In this document: positions 34,165 through 43,594 of the stretch, piece by piece
Layout: every line of letters starts with the position of its first letter
Position numbering within the stretch: the stretch's first letter is position 1
From: Massilia antarctica
GTDB lineage: Bacteria; Pseudomonadota; Gammaproteobacteria; Burkholderiales; Burkholderiaceae_D
Length of the DNA: 64,000 nt
Reading direction: 5' to 3'
Assembly (NCBI RefSeq): GCF_015689335.1
Contig: NZ_CP065053.1
Span: 1,736,001 to 1,800,000 of the forward strand
Notes under the pieces: generated by a model
The model's database searches: none
The model's input: only the letters and a program-made list of their open reading frames with translations
Told to the model about the DNA's origin: nothing
Position numbers and translations under genes: made by a program

Positions 34165-35541
34165 CTACTTCTTGACCTTCACCGGACGCGACCAGTTGTC
34201 GATCGTCATCTGCCGGGCGCGCGAAATGGTCAGCTTGCCGGCTGGCGCATCCTTGGTCAAGGTGGTACCGGCACCCAGGGTTGCACCCTTACCGACGGTA
34301 ACCGGCGCCACCAGCTGGCTGTCGCTGCCGATGAACGCATCATCTTCAATCACGGTGCGGAACTTGTTGGCGCCGTCGTAATTGCACGTGATCGTTCCCG
34401 CGCCGATATTGACGCGCGAACCGACCGTGGCATCGCCCACATAGGCCAGATGGTTGGCCTTGCTGTGCGCCGCGATCTGGCTGTTCTTGATCTCGACAAA
34501 GTTACCGATGTGGACATCTTCCGCCAGCTCGGTGCCCGGACGCAAGCGTGCGTAAGGCCCGATCACCGACTTGGCGCCCACTACCGCGTCTTCAATATGA
34601 CAGAACGGTTTGATATTGGTTCCCGCCGCGATGCGCGCGTTGACCAGCACATTGTGCGCGCCCACGCTCACGCCATCGCCCAGTTCCACCCTGCCTTCGA
34701 ACACGCAGCCGACGTCGATGGTCACATCGCGGCCGCAAATGAGTTCGCCACGCACATCGATGCGGGCCGGGTCGAGCAGGGTCACGCCTTTTTCCAGCAG
34801 CGCGTTGGCGATATTGAGCTGGTGACGACGCTCCAGCTCGGCCAACTGCACCTTGCTGTTGACGCCGGCAACTTCCCACTCGGCCGACGGGTTCGCCGAC
34901 ACCACCGGCACGCCATCGAGCACCGCCTGGGCCACGATATCGGTCAGGTAATACTCGCCCTGCGCATTATTGTTCGACAGCGAACCGAGCCACTTTTTCA
35001 GATGGCGGGTCGGCGCGACCATGATGCCGCTGTTGATTTCGCAAATGGCGCGTTCGGCTTCATTGGCATCCTTTTCCTCGACGATGCGGGTAATCGTGCC
35101 GCCTTCGCGCACGATGCGGCCCAGGCCGAACGGATTGGCCTGCACTACGGTCAGGATGCCGAGCTTGTCGGTGCCGGCGGCGTCGACCAGGCCCTTGAGC
35201 GAGGCCACGGTGGTCAGCGGCACGTCGCCGTACAGGATCAGGGTCGGGACATCTTCATCGAGCTGGGGCACGGCTTGGCTGACCGCGTGGCCGGTGCCGA
35301 GCTGCGGTTCTTGCAGGGCGGTATCGATGGCGGCATGGCCCGTGCTGTCCTGGCGTTTCAGCATCTCCGGCACCGCTGCGCCGCCATGCCCGTAAATAAC
35401 GCATAATTTGCTCGGTGCAAGTGCCCTTGCCGTATCGATCACATGCTGCAGGAGGGGTTTGCCCGCCAGCGGGTGCAGCACTTTCGGCAGCGCAGATTGC
35501 ATACGCTTTCCCATTCCAGCGGCAAGAATCACTACGTTCAT
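34165..35541 (-). CDS. glmU: Bifunctional UDP-GlcNAc pyrophosphorylase / GlcN-1-P acetyltransferase
   Basis: Makes UDP-GlcNAc from glucosamine-1-phosphate through acetylation and uridylylation. The 458 residues start [20 protein letters not shown] with the nucleotidyltransferase signature GxGxRM and K; the C-terminal half is a left-handed beta-helix of hexapeptide repeats ([37 protein letters not shown]) with the acetyl-CoA site. The longer open frame to 36525 is antisense to the next gene. glmS lies about 3 kb upstream on the same strand but separated by other genes. Confidence 0.97.
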   Translation of the reverse strand: MNVVILAAGMGKRMQSALPKVLHPLAGKPLLQHVIDTARALAPSKLCVIYGHGGAAVPEMLKRQDSTGHAAIDTALQEPQLGTGHAVSQAVPQLDEDVPTLILYGDVPLTTVASLKGLVDAAGTDKLGILTVVQANPFGLGRIVREGGTITRIVEEKDANEAERAICEINSGIMVAPTRHLKKWLGSLSNNNAQGEYYLTDIVAQAVLDGVPVVSANPSAEWEVAGVNSKVQLAELERRHQLNIANALLEKGVTLLDPARIDVRGELICGRDVTIDVGCVFEGRVELGDGVSVGAHNVLVNARIAAGTNIKPFCHIEDAVVGAKSVIGPYARLRPGTELAEDVHIGNFVEIKNSQIAAHSKANHLAYVGDATVGSRVNIGAGTITCNYDGANKFRTVIEDDAFIGSDSQLVAPVTVGKGATLGAGTTLTKDAPAGKLTISRARQMTIDNWSRPVKVKK

Positions 35542-35568
35542 AAGCGTTCGTTCAAAAAGAGTTAATAA

Positions 35569-36465
35569 ATGAAAAAGTTTAACACGCAGGAACCACTTTC
35601 CCAGCGCTTTCGCGTCCTTTGCCTTGTGGCAATCGTAGCCGTACTGACCGCCTGCAGCGGCATCAAACTGGCCTACAACCAGGGCGACACCTTGCTGTAC
35701 TGGTGGCTGGACGCCTATGTGGACCTCGATTCGGAACAGGCGCCGGAGGTCAAGCAGGATATCAAGGAACTGTTCAAATGGCATCGCCAGACCCAGTTGA
35801 AGGACTATATCCACATCCTCACGAATGCCCAGCGCCAACTTGCCGGCAACCTGAGCAAGGCTGACCTGGACGCCGATTACCGCGACATCATGGCGCGCAC
35901 CGACTTGCTGGCGCAGAAAGCCGTGCCGGAACTGACCGACCTGGCGCTCACCATCAAGCCCGAGCAACTTGCTCACCTGGAAAAGAAGTTCGAGAAGAAC
36001 AACGAAACCTTCCGCAAGAAGTTCATCCGTGGCAGTGTGGAAGAGTTGCAGGAAAAACGTTTCAAGAAGTCGATGGAGCAGTTCGATTTGTGGTTCGGCG
36101 ACTTCAGCCGCGATCAGGAAGCGCAGTTGCGCAAGGCGTCCGACGCGCGTCCGCTGAACAACCAGATCTGGCTCGACGAACGCATGCAGCGCCAGCAAAA
36201 GATCCTGAGCGTGCTGCGCAAGATCGACAAGGAGAACCTGGGCAAGGAGGCGGCCACGCCGCTGGTGCAGGGCTTGATCAAGGAGCTGCTGGTGCGTACG
36301 CAGGGCTCGCAGCACAAGCAGTTTTTCGATACCTACACCGATGGCACAATGCAAATGATCCTGACGGCGGTGAAAATCGCCACGCCGGAGCAGAAAGCCC
36401 ATGCGCAGAAGCGCATGCAGGGATGGATCAGCGACTTCAACACCCTGGCTGCGGAAACCAAATAA
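35569..36465 (+). CDS. DUF6279-type lipoprotein
   Basis: A 298-residue lipoprotein. The signal peptide ends in the lipobox LTAC (Cys near residue 29), followed by [20 protein letters not shown], the conserved opening of the DUF6279 family. The remainder is helical and charged ([20 protein letters not shown]), suggesting an extended alpha-helical periplasmic protein. Function unknown; common in Burkholderiales and gammaproteobacteria. Divergent from glmU with 27 bp between starts. Confidence 0.85.
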   Translation: MKKFNTQEPLSQRFRVLCLVAIVAVLTACSGIKLAYNQGDTLLYWWLDAYVDLDSEQAPEVKQDIKELFKWHRQTQLKDYIHILTNAQRQLAGNLSKADLDADYRDIMARTDLLAQKAVPELTDLALTIKPEQLAHLEKKFEKNNETFRKKFIRGSVEELQEKRFKKSMEQFDLWFGDFSRDQEAQLRKASDARPLNNQIWLDERMQRQQKILSVLRKIDKENLGKEAATPLVQGLIKELLVRTQGSQHKQFFDTYTDGTMQMILTAVKIATPEQKAHAQKRMQGWISDFNTLAAETK

Positions 36466-36523
36466 GCCGCTTCTTGCCCCTTGGCGCCGTTGCCCCTTGG
36501 CAGCGGCGCGCCTTAACCGCCGC

Positions 36524-36623
36524 ACCGCCGCACCGTCACACCGTCCCCGTCCCCGTCCCCGTCACACCGTCACCCCGTCACCCCGTCACCCCGTCGCACC
36601 CGCGCAGGCGGGTGCCCAAGTTC
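36524..36623. repeat. CCCCGTCA microsatellite and REP-like hairpin
   Basis: A cytosine-rich array of CCGTCACC/CCCCGT units (about 36524-36597) runs into a REP-like palindrome CACCCGCGCAGGCGGGTG followed by CCCAAGTTCC. It separates the lipoprotein gene from rsmD. Confidence 0.7.
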
Positions 36624-36694
36624 CCCAGCGCCCGGCGCAACGCTCCCCACCCCCGTGATATAGTGCGCCGGATCAGCAATCCCCCCTTGTCGCC

Positions 36695-37339
36695 ATGCAA
36701 AAGAAACCCGCCAAAGTCCCGGTGCACCGTCCGCCGCCGCCAAAACAAGTCCGCATCATCGGCGGCGCCTGGAAACGCTCGACCTTGCCCGTGCTCGACG
36801 CGCTCGGCCTGCGTCCCACCCCGGACCGGGTGCGCGAAACGGTCTTCAACTGGATCAACCATCTGTGGGACGCCAACTGGGCCGGCGCCGACGTGCTCGA
36901 CCTGTTTGCCGGCAGCGGCGCCCTCGGTTTCGAGGCGGCCAGCCGCGGCGCGCGCTCGGTGACCATGATCGACAGCCACACGCCGGTCGTGCGCCAGCTC
37001 GGCGATGTCAAAATCAAGCTCAAGGCCGACAACGTCCAGGTCGCCCGCGGCGAGGCCCTGGCCAGCGCGCACAACATGGCCCTGCGTGGCCAGCGCTACG
37101 CTCTGGTGTTCCTCGATCCGCCGTACCAGCAAAACCTGCTCGAACGCAGCCTGCCTCTGTGCACCGGCTTGCTCGCCGAAGACGGCCTGGTGTATGCCGA
37201 ATCCGGCGCGCCGTTGCCGTTCGAGCCGGAAGACGGCAGCGCCGTGCCCGACTGGCTGGCGCCGTGGGAAGCGGTGCGTCATGACAAGGCCGGGATCGTC
37301 TTCTATTACCTGCTCAAGCTGCGCAAAGCGGCAGCGTAA
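36695..37339 (+). CDS. rsmD: 16S rRNA (guanine(966)-N(2))-methyltransferase
   Basis: Methylates G966 of 16S rRNA in the 30S subunit. The 214 residues show SAM motif I DLFAGSGALGFEAASRG and the catalytic N-methyltransferase motif LDPPY, as in all RsmD proteins; the N-terminal VRIIGGAWKRSTLPV and RPTPDRVRETVFNW are family hallmarks. It precedes coaD, the usual arrangement in proteobacteria. The N-terminal 20 residues are basic and proline-rich, slightly longer than in E. coli. Confidence 0.95.
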   Translation: MQKKPAKVPVHRPPPPKQVRIIGGAWKRSTLPVLDALGLRPTPDRVRETVFNWINHLWDANWAGADVLDLFAGSGALGFEAASRGARSVTMIDSHTPVVRQLGDVKIKLKADNVQVARGEALASAHNMALRGQRYALVFLDPPYQQNLLERSLPLCTGLLAEDGLVYAESGAPLPFEPEDGSAVPDWLAPWEAVRHDKAGIVFYYLLKLRKAAA

Positions 37340-37450
37340 ACACGATAGTGCGGCGGTTTGTTCGGCCGCGATCTTCCCCGCCAAAGGCCGCAGTGGGGAC
37401 CACGCATAATTTTCAGGCATAATGCGCGTTCTATATTGGTGCATGTCTAG

Positions 37451-38247
<797 letters not shown>

Positions 38248-38681
38248 CAGACAAAGTCCGATGGGCACAGCCGCCGCAGCAGCACAGCCGGCTTGACGCC
38301 CCTCAAGAAATTATTATCAAATTACAAATTAATGTGCCTTTGAGGTCATATTTTTGTTTTGAAATCATCAAAAAGCCCGTTTAAAATGCCTTCGGGGCAA
38401 TTTTTTTGTGAAATTCAATGGTATATTTACCTAGTCCATTAGTTCGCCTACATTAAATTTTCCTCGCACTGCACATTCCGGCGCCATTTCGACCGTACGT
38501 AAAGACTATAATACCCGCCGCGTAAATACGTTGGCGCTATGGCCTTGTCTACCGTCACGCCCGCTGCTGCGTTGAAGGAAGATGCTGGCGCGCACGGTCG
38601 ACCCATCTGGTGCCGGCGAGCCGCAGGCTGGCATGAGCGCTTTTCATGCGGAACAAAAATAGATTAATCACTGGAGACACC
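38248..38681. other. AT-rich intergenic region with promoter
   Basis: Over 400 bases without a gene, AT-rich between 38300 and 38460. A consensus -10 box TATAAT lies at 38507-38512, with no good -35, and probably drives the chalcone-isomerase-like gene from a long leader. GGAGA at 38672 is the ribosome site for the ATG at 38682. A small RNA here cannot be excluded. Confidence 0.5.
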
Positions 38682-39278
38682 ATGATCGCAATGAACAGTT
38701 TTACTTTCAAGGGCTTGCTGGCAGGAATAGTCCTCGCTTGCGCCTTCGGCCAGGGTGCCTCCGCGGCGGAGATCAGCGGCGTCAAGCTGGACGATACTGT
38801 CAAGGTGGCCGGCAAGGAGCTCAAGCTCAACGGCTACGGGATGCGCCAGAAGTTCGTGGCCAAGGTGTATGTCGCCTCGCTGTACCTGCCGGAAAAGAGC
38901 AAATCCTTCGCCGAGATCCTGAAGATGGATGGCCCGCGCCGCGTCACCATCGTGCTGATGCGCGACCTGACGTCGGATGAATTCGGCGACGCCTTCATGA
39001 ACGGCCTCAGCCGCAACGTCGACAACGTCGAAAAAGCCAAAATCATTCCGCAGATCAGCAAGTTCGGCGAAATGTTTGCCTTGCTCCAAGTGCTGAAAAA
39101 AGGGGATGTGCTGCACATGGACTGGATTCCGGGCACGGGCACCCAGTGCGAGTTCAATGGCAAGAAAATCGGCGAAGTCGTGCCCGACCTGTTGTTCTAC
39201 AACGCGATCTTGCGTATCTGGATGGGCGACCATCCGGTCGATTCGAGCTTGAAGACAGCTCTGCTCTCAGGGAAATAA
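38682..39278 (+). CDS. Chalcone isomerase-like periplasmic protein
   Basis: A 198-residue exported protein: signal peptide ending ASAAE near residue 28, then the chalcone isomerase-like fold with VKVAGKELKLNGYGMRQKFV, KVYVASLYLPEKSKSF and WMGDHPVDSSLKTALLSG. Bacterial members (Chalcone_3 family) are not flavonoid enzymes; role unknown. The start at 38682 is set by GGAGA seven bases upstream; the frame is open to 38646. A strong terminator follows. Confidence 0.85.
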   Translation: MIAMNSFTFKGLLAGIVLACAFGQGASAAEISGVKLDDTVKVAGKELKLNGYGMRQKFVAKVYVASLYLPEKSKSFAEILKMDGPRRVTIVLMRDLTSDEFGDAFMNGLSRNVDNVEKAKIIPQISKFGEMFALLQVLKKGDVLHMDWIPGTGTQCEFNGKKIGEVVPDLLFYNAILRIWMGDHPVDSSLKTALLSGK

Positions 39279-39291
39279 GATTCCTGATCGA

Positions 39292-39336
39292 TAAAAAAGC
39301 GGCGCCGGTAGATTACCGGGCGCCGCTTTTTTTTGC
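39292..39336 (+). terminator. Rho-independent terminator
   Basis: Stem AAGCGGCGCC with GGCGCCGCTT, imperfectly extended by GGT/ACC around a short loop (AGATT), followed by eight T's. It terminates the chalcone-isomerase-like transcript; A's on the left side could make it work for the opposite strand too. Confidence 0.9.
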
Positions 39337-39363
39337 GCGGCCGCTTGCGCGACTGGCTGGCAA

Positions 39364-39651
39364 TCAGGAACGGGCGGCCATGGCGCGCAGTTCGGCGGTG
39401 AGGCTGGCGTTGCCGGAAGATGAATTGGTCATCCGTTGCAGCACTTTGGCATTGCGCATATTGCGGCGGGCGGCTTGCTGGTCCTTGCTCAGGCGCGGCT
39501 TGACCACCAGCACCAGCGCGCGGAAGATGCCACCGAGCAAAGGCTTGAAGAACAGTGCCACTGCGGCGATCGCCAGCACCAGACCCACGCCGCGCACCAG
39601 CGGCAGCAGCGAAAAGGCGGTGGCGCCCGTGGTTTGCAGCAAAATAGACAT
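39364..39651 (-). CDS. Small membrane-associated hypothetical protein
   Basis: A 95-residue protein with one or two hydrophobic segments (ATAFSLLPLVRGVGLVLAIA, AVALFFKPLLGGIFRALVLV) followed by a basic tail (VKPRLSKDQQAARRNMRNAK). It has no domain I recognise. I chose the ATG at 39651 (MSILLQTTG); a longer start at 39687 adds MIHNNCYCDFNI. Convergent with the chalcone-isomerase-like gene and divergent from the LysR gene. Confidence 0.6.
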   Translation of the reverse strand: MSILLQTTGATAFSLLPLVRGVGLVLAIAAVALFFKPLLGGIFRALVLVVKPRLSKDQQAARRNMRNAKVLQRMTNSSSGNASLTAELRAMAARS

Positions 39652-39795
39652 GATGTTGAAATCGCAGTAGCAGTTGTTATGTATCAACTATAGTGCAACG
39701 CAACATATAAATCCAATTCCAATATCTAATACCGATTATATTAATCGTGAATGGAATGCGGTATGATACCTAATCGCCAACTTTTCTGAATCGCC

Positions 39796-40746
39796 ATGAG
39801 CTTTCTGACCTTGGACCTGAACCTGCTGCGTGTGTTCGACGCGGTGATGACCGAGCAAAACCTGACGCGCGCGGCCGGCCACCTGGCCATGACCCAACCT
39901 GCGGTATCGAACGCGATCAAGCGCTTGCGCGAGAGTCTGGGCGACGAATTGCTCATCCGCACAGCCTACGGCGTCAAGCCGACCCCGCGCGCCGAGTCGC
40001 TGTGGCCGGCGGTGCGCCAGGCCCTGGCCGGGCTGGAAGCGGCAGTCACGCCGGAAACCTTCGACGTGTCCAAGGCGCATGCGACCTTCCGCATGGCGAT
40101 GGCGGACGCGACGGCGGCGTTCTGGCTGCCTTCGCTGATGCGTTCGATCGAGAGCGAGGCGCCTGGTGTGAACGTGCGCATGGTGCCGCTGACGACGCGC
40201 GAGCCGCGTCCGATGCTGCTGCGTGGCGATATCGACCTGGCGGTGGGTTTCTTCCCTGGCGTGGCCGCGCAGCTGTCGAGCGACACCAGTTCGCCGATCC
40301 GCCATGAGCGGCTGTATTCGGGGCATTACGTATGCGTGATGCGCAAGAACCATCCGCTGGCCAAGGTGGAGCTGGGGATCGATAATTACTGCGCGGCGAA
40401 TCACCTGCTGGTCAGTTTTTCGGGGCGCGCGCATGGCCTGGTGGACGAAGCGCTGGCGCAGGTGGGGCGCGAGCGGCGCATTTTGCTGACGGTGAACCAG
40501 TTCTTCACGGCGGGGAGGGTGGTGGCCAATTCGGACTTGGTTACCGTGCTGCCGAAGCACCTGATCGCATCGACCGGCATGACCGATGCGCTGGTGTGGC
40601 GCGAGCTGCCATTCAGTCTGCCGGCGGTGCACCTCGACATGCTCTGGCACGAACGCGACGCCCGCAGCCCCACGCATAAATGGCTGCGCAAGCATCTGGA
40701 GGGGATGAATACCACGACCCTGAGGGCGGTGGCGAATAGCGATTGA
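39796..40746 (+). CDS. LysR-family transcriptional regulator
   Basis: A 316-residue LysR regulator with the N-terminal winged helix-turn-helix (LTRAAGHLAMTQPAVSNAIK, residues 25-45) and a two-lobe effector domain (ATFRMAMADATAAFWLPSLM, DIDLAVGFFPG). The sequence resembles the NodD/LinR-like group. The neighbouring divergent gene encodes a small membrane protein, so the target is not obvious. An AT-rich stretch with TATTAATC at 39736-39760 probably contains its promoter and binding site. Confidence 0.92.
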   Translation: MSFLTLDLNLLRVFDAVMTEQNLTRAAGHLAMTQPAVSNAIKRLRESLGDELLIRTAYGVKPTPRAESLWPAVRQALAGLEAAVTPETFDVSKAHATFRMAMADATAAFWLPSLMRSIESEAPGVNVRMVPLTTREPRPMLLRGDIDLAVGFFPGVAAQLSSDTSSPIRHERLYSGHYVCVMRKNHPLAKVELGIDNYCAANHLLVSFSGRAHGLVDEALAQVGRERRILLTVNQFFTAGRVVANSDLVTVLPKHLIASTGMTDALVWRELPFSLPAVHLDMLWHERDARSPTHKWLRKHLEGMNTTTLRAVANSD

Positions 40747-40763
40747 GTATTGCCGCCCTCAAC

Positions 40764-40987
40764 GTCGTTCCCGGCCTTGGCGGCCCCCTTGGCGGGAACC
40801 CAAGTTCTTAGGTCCGCGGCTGCGCAAAAAACTTGGGTTCCCGCCTCTCCAGGAACTAGCCTTTGCCGCTAAGTTACGCAGCTTTGCGACCACAGGCGTC
40901 AAAACCGTCGTTCCCGCGTAGGCGGGAACCCATAGCACCTCAACTGAGCGAAGGTGCTATGGATTCCCGCCTGCGCGGGAAAGACGG
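40764..40987. repeat. Cluster of REP-like inverted repeats
   Basis: At least three related palindromic units: TTGGCGGGAACCCAAGTT (40790-40806) pairs with AACTTGGGTTCCCGCC (40831-40846), and TTCCCGCGTAGGCGGGAA (40911-40928) is followed by its partner ATTCCCGCCTGCGCGGGAA (40963-40981). They form long hairpins downstream of the LysR gene. Confidence 0.8.
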
Positions 40988-41104
40988 AGCTTAAGTTAAC
41001 GCCATTTGGCACCGGCCTCTGAGCTTGCACAGTTCCAAGAGATTTGAGGAGTTTCCTTGAAACTGGAGGCTGCGCGGGAAGTCGTTTCTGGCAATGCCAG
41101 GAAC

Positions 41105-41207
41105 GACAGTTTTGAGGTTAGCGACAGTTTTGGGGTTAGCAACGGTTTTGAGGTTAACGACGGTTTTAGGGTTAGCGACGCATTTTAGCGACGTTTTGAG
41201 GGTTAGC
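41105..41207. repeat. 18-bp tandem repeat (about 5.5 copies)
   Basis: Units GACAGTTTTGAGGTTAGC, GACAGTTTTGGGGTTAGC, AACGGTTTTGAGGTTAAC and GACGGTTTTAGGGTTAGC follow directly, then a broken unit and one more. On the minus strand the reading NLKTVA/NPKTVA repeats. It ends 20 bases before the chemoreceptor stop codon. Confidence 0.85.
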
Positions 41208-41226
41208 AGGTCTCGACAATCGGTGC

Positions 41227-42789
41227 CTATTTGGCCGCCGACCGATACCCAACCCGGAACCCGCCCCAATGCTTCCCATCCACATAAATCGGCACCGACA
41301 AGTCGTGCATGACTTCCCCGGTATCGCGCTTGTACGTCTGCAGCAAAAACGGCTTGGTATTCGACCCGCAACGCGACCCGGTGCGGTCGTTGAAAATCCG
41401 CTTGGTCCGGTTGTTCACCATATCGACATCGTAATCGCCCGTGAGCGGCTGAGAAAACTTCTTGTTGTGCGTCGGGAAGTAGCCATGATCATCGACCGCC
41501 CCCGCATACGCCAGCTGCGGCATACTCGCCAATAAACCGTCCTGCAAGGCCGGCAGCACGCGGTCGGTAAAGGCATCGAAGCGTGTCGTGTGCTTGGGCG
41601 GATCGGTATTCGGAATCGGCTTGTAACGGCGCTCGAACAGCGCTTCGTGGCTGATCTGGCCCGCCTTGAGCGCCGCGCTGAACAGCTGCCCGACCTCGGC
41701 CGCTGCCTGCTGCGCCGCCATCCGGATCGGATCGTGCGAGCTCGCCAGCGACGATTCGCCCATGGCCCCGGCAATCGATTCAGCCTTCTCGGCCAGTGCC
41801 ATCGCCGAGCCGGTCGCGCGCGGCAACTCCGCGTTGGTCGAGAGCATGCTGTCGCGGATCTGTGTAAGTGCCCCGGAAATGCTGCGTGTCGTTTCAACGT
41901 GCGTGCGCGCCACCCCCGCAATCTGTCCGATTTCCGATTCCGACACACCGGAGGAACGTTCGATATTGCCCAGGAAACCGTGCACCCGCTCCACATTGCC
42001 GGCCGCATCGTTCACCAGGGTGACCAGCGACGCCATGCCCACGCTGGCCGTTGCCGCTTGTTCGTTAATCGCGCGCACCATCATGCTGATTTCCCCGGCA
42101 GCTTCGCGGGTGCGATGCGCCAGTTGCCGCACTTCGCCAGCAACGACCGCGAAGCCGCGCCCGTGCTCGCCGGCCCGCGCCGCTTCAATCGCGGCATTGA
42201 GCGCCAGCAGGTTGGTGCGCGCGGAAATTTCGGTGATGACGTCGGTAAAACCGGCGATGGCCTTGGACTTTTCCTGCAACGCGCTCATGATGCTGGCCGC
42301 CTGCTGGGCGTCGACCCGGGCGTCGCTGATGCGCTTGAGGCCCTCGGCCACCTCGGCGCGCCCGGCCACGCTTTCGCTGCGCACCTCGGCGGCCACCTTG
42401 GCGGCGCGCTCGGCATTGGCGGCGATCTGCTCGGTCGTGTGCGCCACATCCTCGGCGCTGGCGACGATGCCGACCGCGGTCTGCACATCTTTTTCGATCT
42501 TTTTCTTGACCGAGTCGACAAAATACGAGGTTTCGGCAGCGCCGATCATGATGTCGTCGATCGAGTGACCGACCACGGCGATAAATTCCTGGCTATGGCC
42601 GCCATCGCCCTTCTGTTGCACAAGCAGGAAGAGTCCCAGGCTGACCACCCCGGCGACGGCGGCCGCGGATACCGGCCCCAGCGCGGGCCCGGCCGCCAGG
42701 CCAATCAGGAACACGGCGAGGACGCCGCCGGCGGCAGCCCCGCAGCAGCCGAGCGCGAGCCGCGCCGACGTCGATTGAAGTTGCTTCAT
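41227..42789 (-). CDS. Methyl-accepting chemotaxis protein with C-terminal sensor region
   Basis: A 520-residue chemoreceptor. Two N-terminal hydrophobic segments ([38 protein letters not shown]) anchor it with almost no periplasmic domain. The signalling hairpin tip [38 protein letters not shown] is at residues 186-225. After the helical bundle comes a C-terminal part (about 385-520: [34 protein letters not shown]) that looks like a Cache-type ligand domain placed in the cytoplasm. The order is inverted compared with standard receptors. It senses an intracellular cue, by inference. Confidence 0.88.
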   Translation of the reverse strand: MKQLQSTSARLALGCCGAAAGGVLAVFLIGLAAGPALGPVSAAAVAGVVSLGLFLLVQQKGDGGHSQEFIAVVGHSIDDIMIGAAETSYFVDSVKKKIEKDVQTAVGIVASAEDVAHTTEQIAANAERAAKVAAEVRSESVAGRAEVAEGLKRISDARVDAQQAASIMSALQEKSKAIAGFTDVITEISARTNLLALNAAIEAARAGEHGRGFAVVAGEVRQLAHRTREAAGEISMMVRAINEQAATASVGMASLVTLVNDAAGNVERVHGFLGNIERSSGVSESEIGQIAGVARTHVETTRSISGALTQIRDSMLSTNAELPRATGSAMALAEKAESIAGAMGESSLASSHDPIRMAAQQAAAEVGQLFSAALKAGQISHEALFERRYKPIPNTDPPKHTTRFDAFTDRVLPALQDGLLASMPQLAYAGAVDDHGYFPTHNKKFSQPLTGDYDVDMVNNRTKRIFNDRTGSRCGSNTKPFLLQTYKRDTGEVMHDLSVPIYVDGKHWGGFRVGYRSAAK

Positions 42790-42919
42790 GTGTTCCCTTG
42801 GCCACCGCTGGCGCGCTGAGTATCCCGCAATCCGAGATTCATAACCTACAGCATAACCAGGGGAAGCTCAACGCATTTGCAAGGCAATGTGTCCAAAGAA
42901 AAACATTTCCACCAAGTGC

Positions 42920-43375
42920 TTATTTGATCGGCAGTTTGGTGGTATTTTTCACTTCTTCCATGACGGCGTAGGTGTGGGTTTCGCGTACGCCCTTCTGGAG
43001 CAGGGTTTTGCCGAGGAATTCGCGATACGCCGCCATGTCCTTGACCCGCGCCTTGACCAGATAGTCGAAGCCGCCGGCCACCATGTGACATTCGAGCACT
43101 TCGGGAATGATTTGTACGCTATTCTTGAAGGCATCGAAGACTTCGGGAGTGGTGCGGTCGAGCACGACCTCGATGAAAACGAGCAAGGAAACGTCGAGCA
43201 ACTGGGGATTGAGCTGGGCCGTGTAGCCCATGATGTAGCCGGACTCGTGCAGTTTACGCACCCGCTCCAGGCAAGCCGCCGGCGACAGGTTCACCCGCGC
43301 CGCGAGTTCCACGTTGCTGATCCGGCCGTCGCTTTGCAGTTCCGACAGAATTTTCTTGCTAATCTTGTCCAGCAT
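42920..43375 (-). CDS. Lrp/AsnC-family regulator, probable PutR/BkdR type
   Basis: A 151-residue Lrp-type regulator: KISKKILSELQSDGRISNVE and AARVNLSPAACLERVRKLH form the helix-turn-helix; the C-terminal RAM domain contains VAGGFDYLVKARVKDMAAYR, the amino-acid-binding loop. Divergent from putA with about 220 bp between starts, so it is most likely the proline-responsive activator of putA (PutR-like); that role is from context. The start at 43375 (MLDKISKKIL) fits the family; an extension to 43390 is possible. Confidence 0.88.
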   Translation of the reverse strand: MLDKISKKILSELQSDGRISNVELAARVNLSPAACLERVRKLHESGYIMGYTAQLNPQLLDVSLLVFIEVVLDRTTPEVFDAFKNSVQIIPEVLECHMVAGGFDYLVKARVKDMAAYREFLGKTLLQKGVRETHTYAVMEEVKNTTKLPIK

Positions 43376-43594
43376 TCGAGATCTCCGCAATAAATTTTAT
43401 TTGGTGAAATTGTCTCACCAAAAACTATCTATGGCTAGTCTTCTGTAATACCAGAATTAATCCAGAAGATTTCACTCTACAATCGAATCATGTTTTCGCG
43501 CACTTCCAGCGCGGCTTGCCTTCACGGAAAAGCCGCGCCGGAGGTGCGCGGTGTCGTCTTTCCGATTCGTTTAACCCTGGTAAAAGAGTTCTCA
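43376..43594. promoter_or_regulatory. Divergent promoter region of the Lrp gene and putA
   Basis: AT-rich, with GGTGAAATTGTCTCACC (43402-43418) as a near-perfect dyad close to the Lrp start, a plausible Lrp-type operator. TCTACAATCG (43475-43485) could be the putA -10 region. The putA ribosome site is AAAGAG before the ATG at 43595. Confidence 0.5.

Noticed and set aside
35542..36525. N-terminal extension of glmU to 786 residues
   Set aside because: The extension is antisense to the DUF6279 lipoprotein gene, and the true start has the GxGxRM motif directly after Met.
36524..36597. Regulatory role of the CCCCGT/CCGTCA array
   Set aside because: A low-complexity microsatellite next to a REP hairpin with no other evidence of function.
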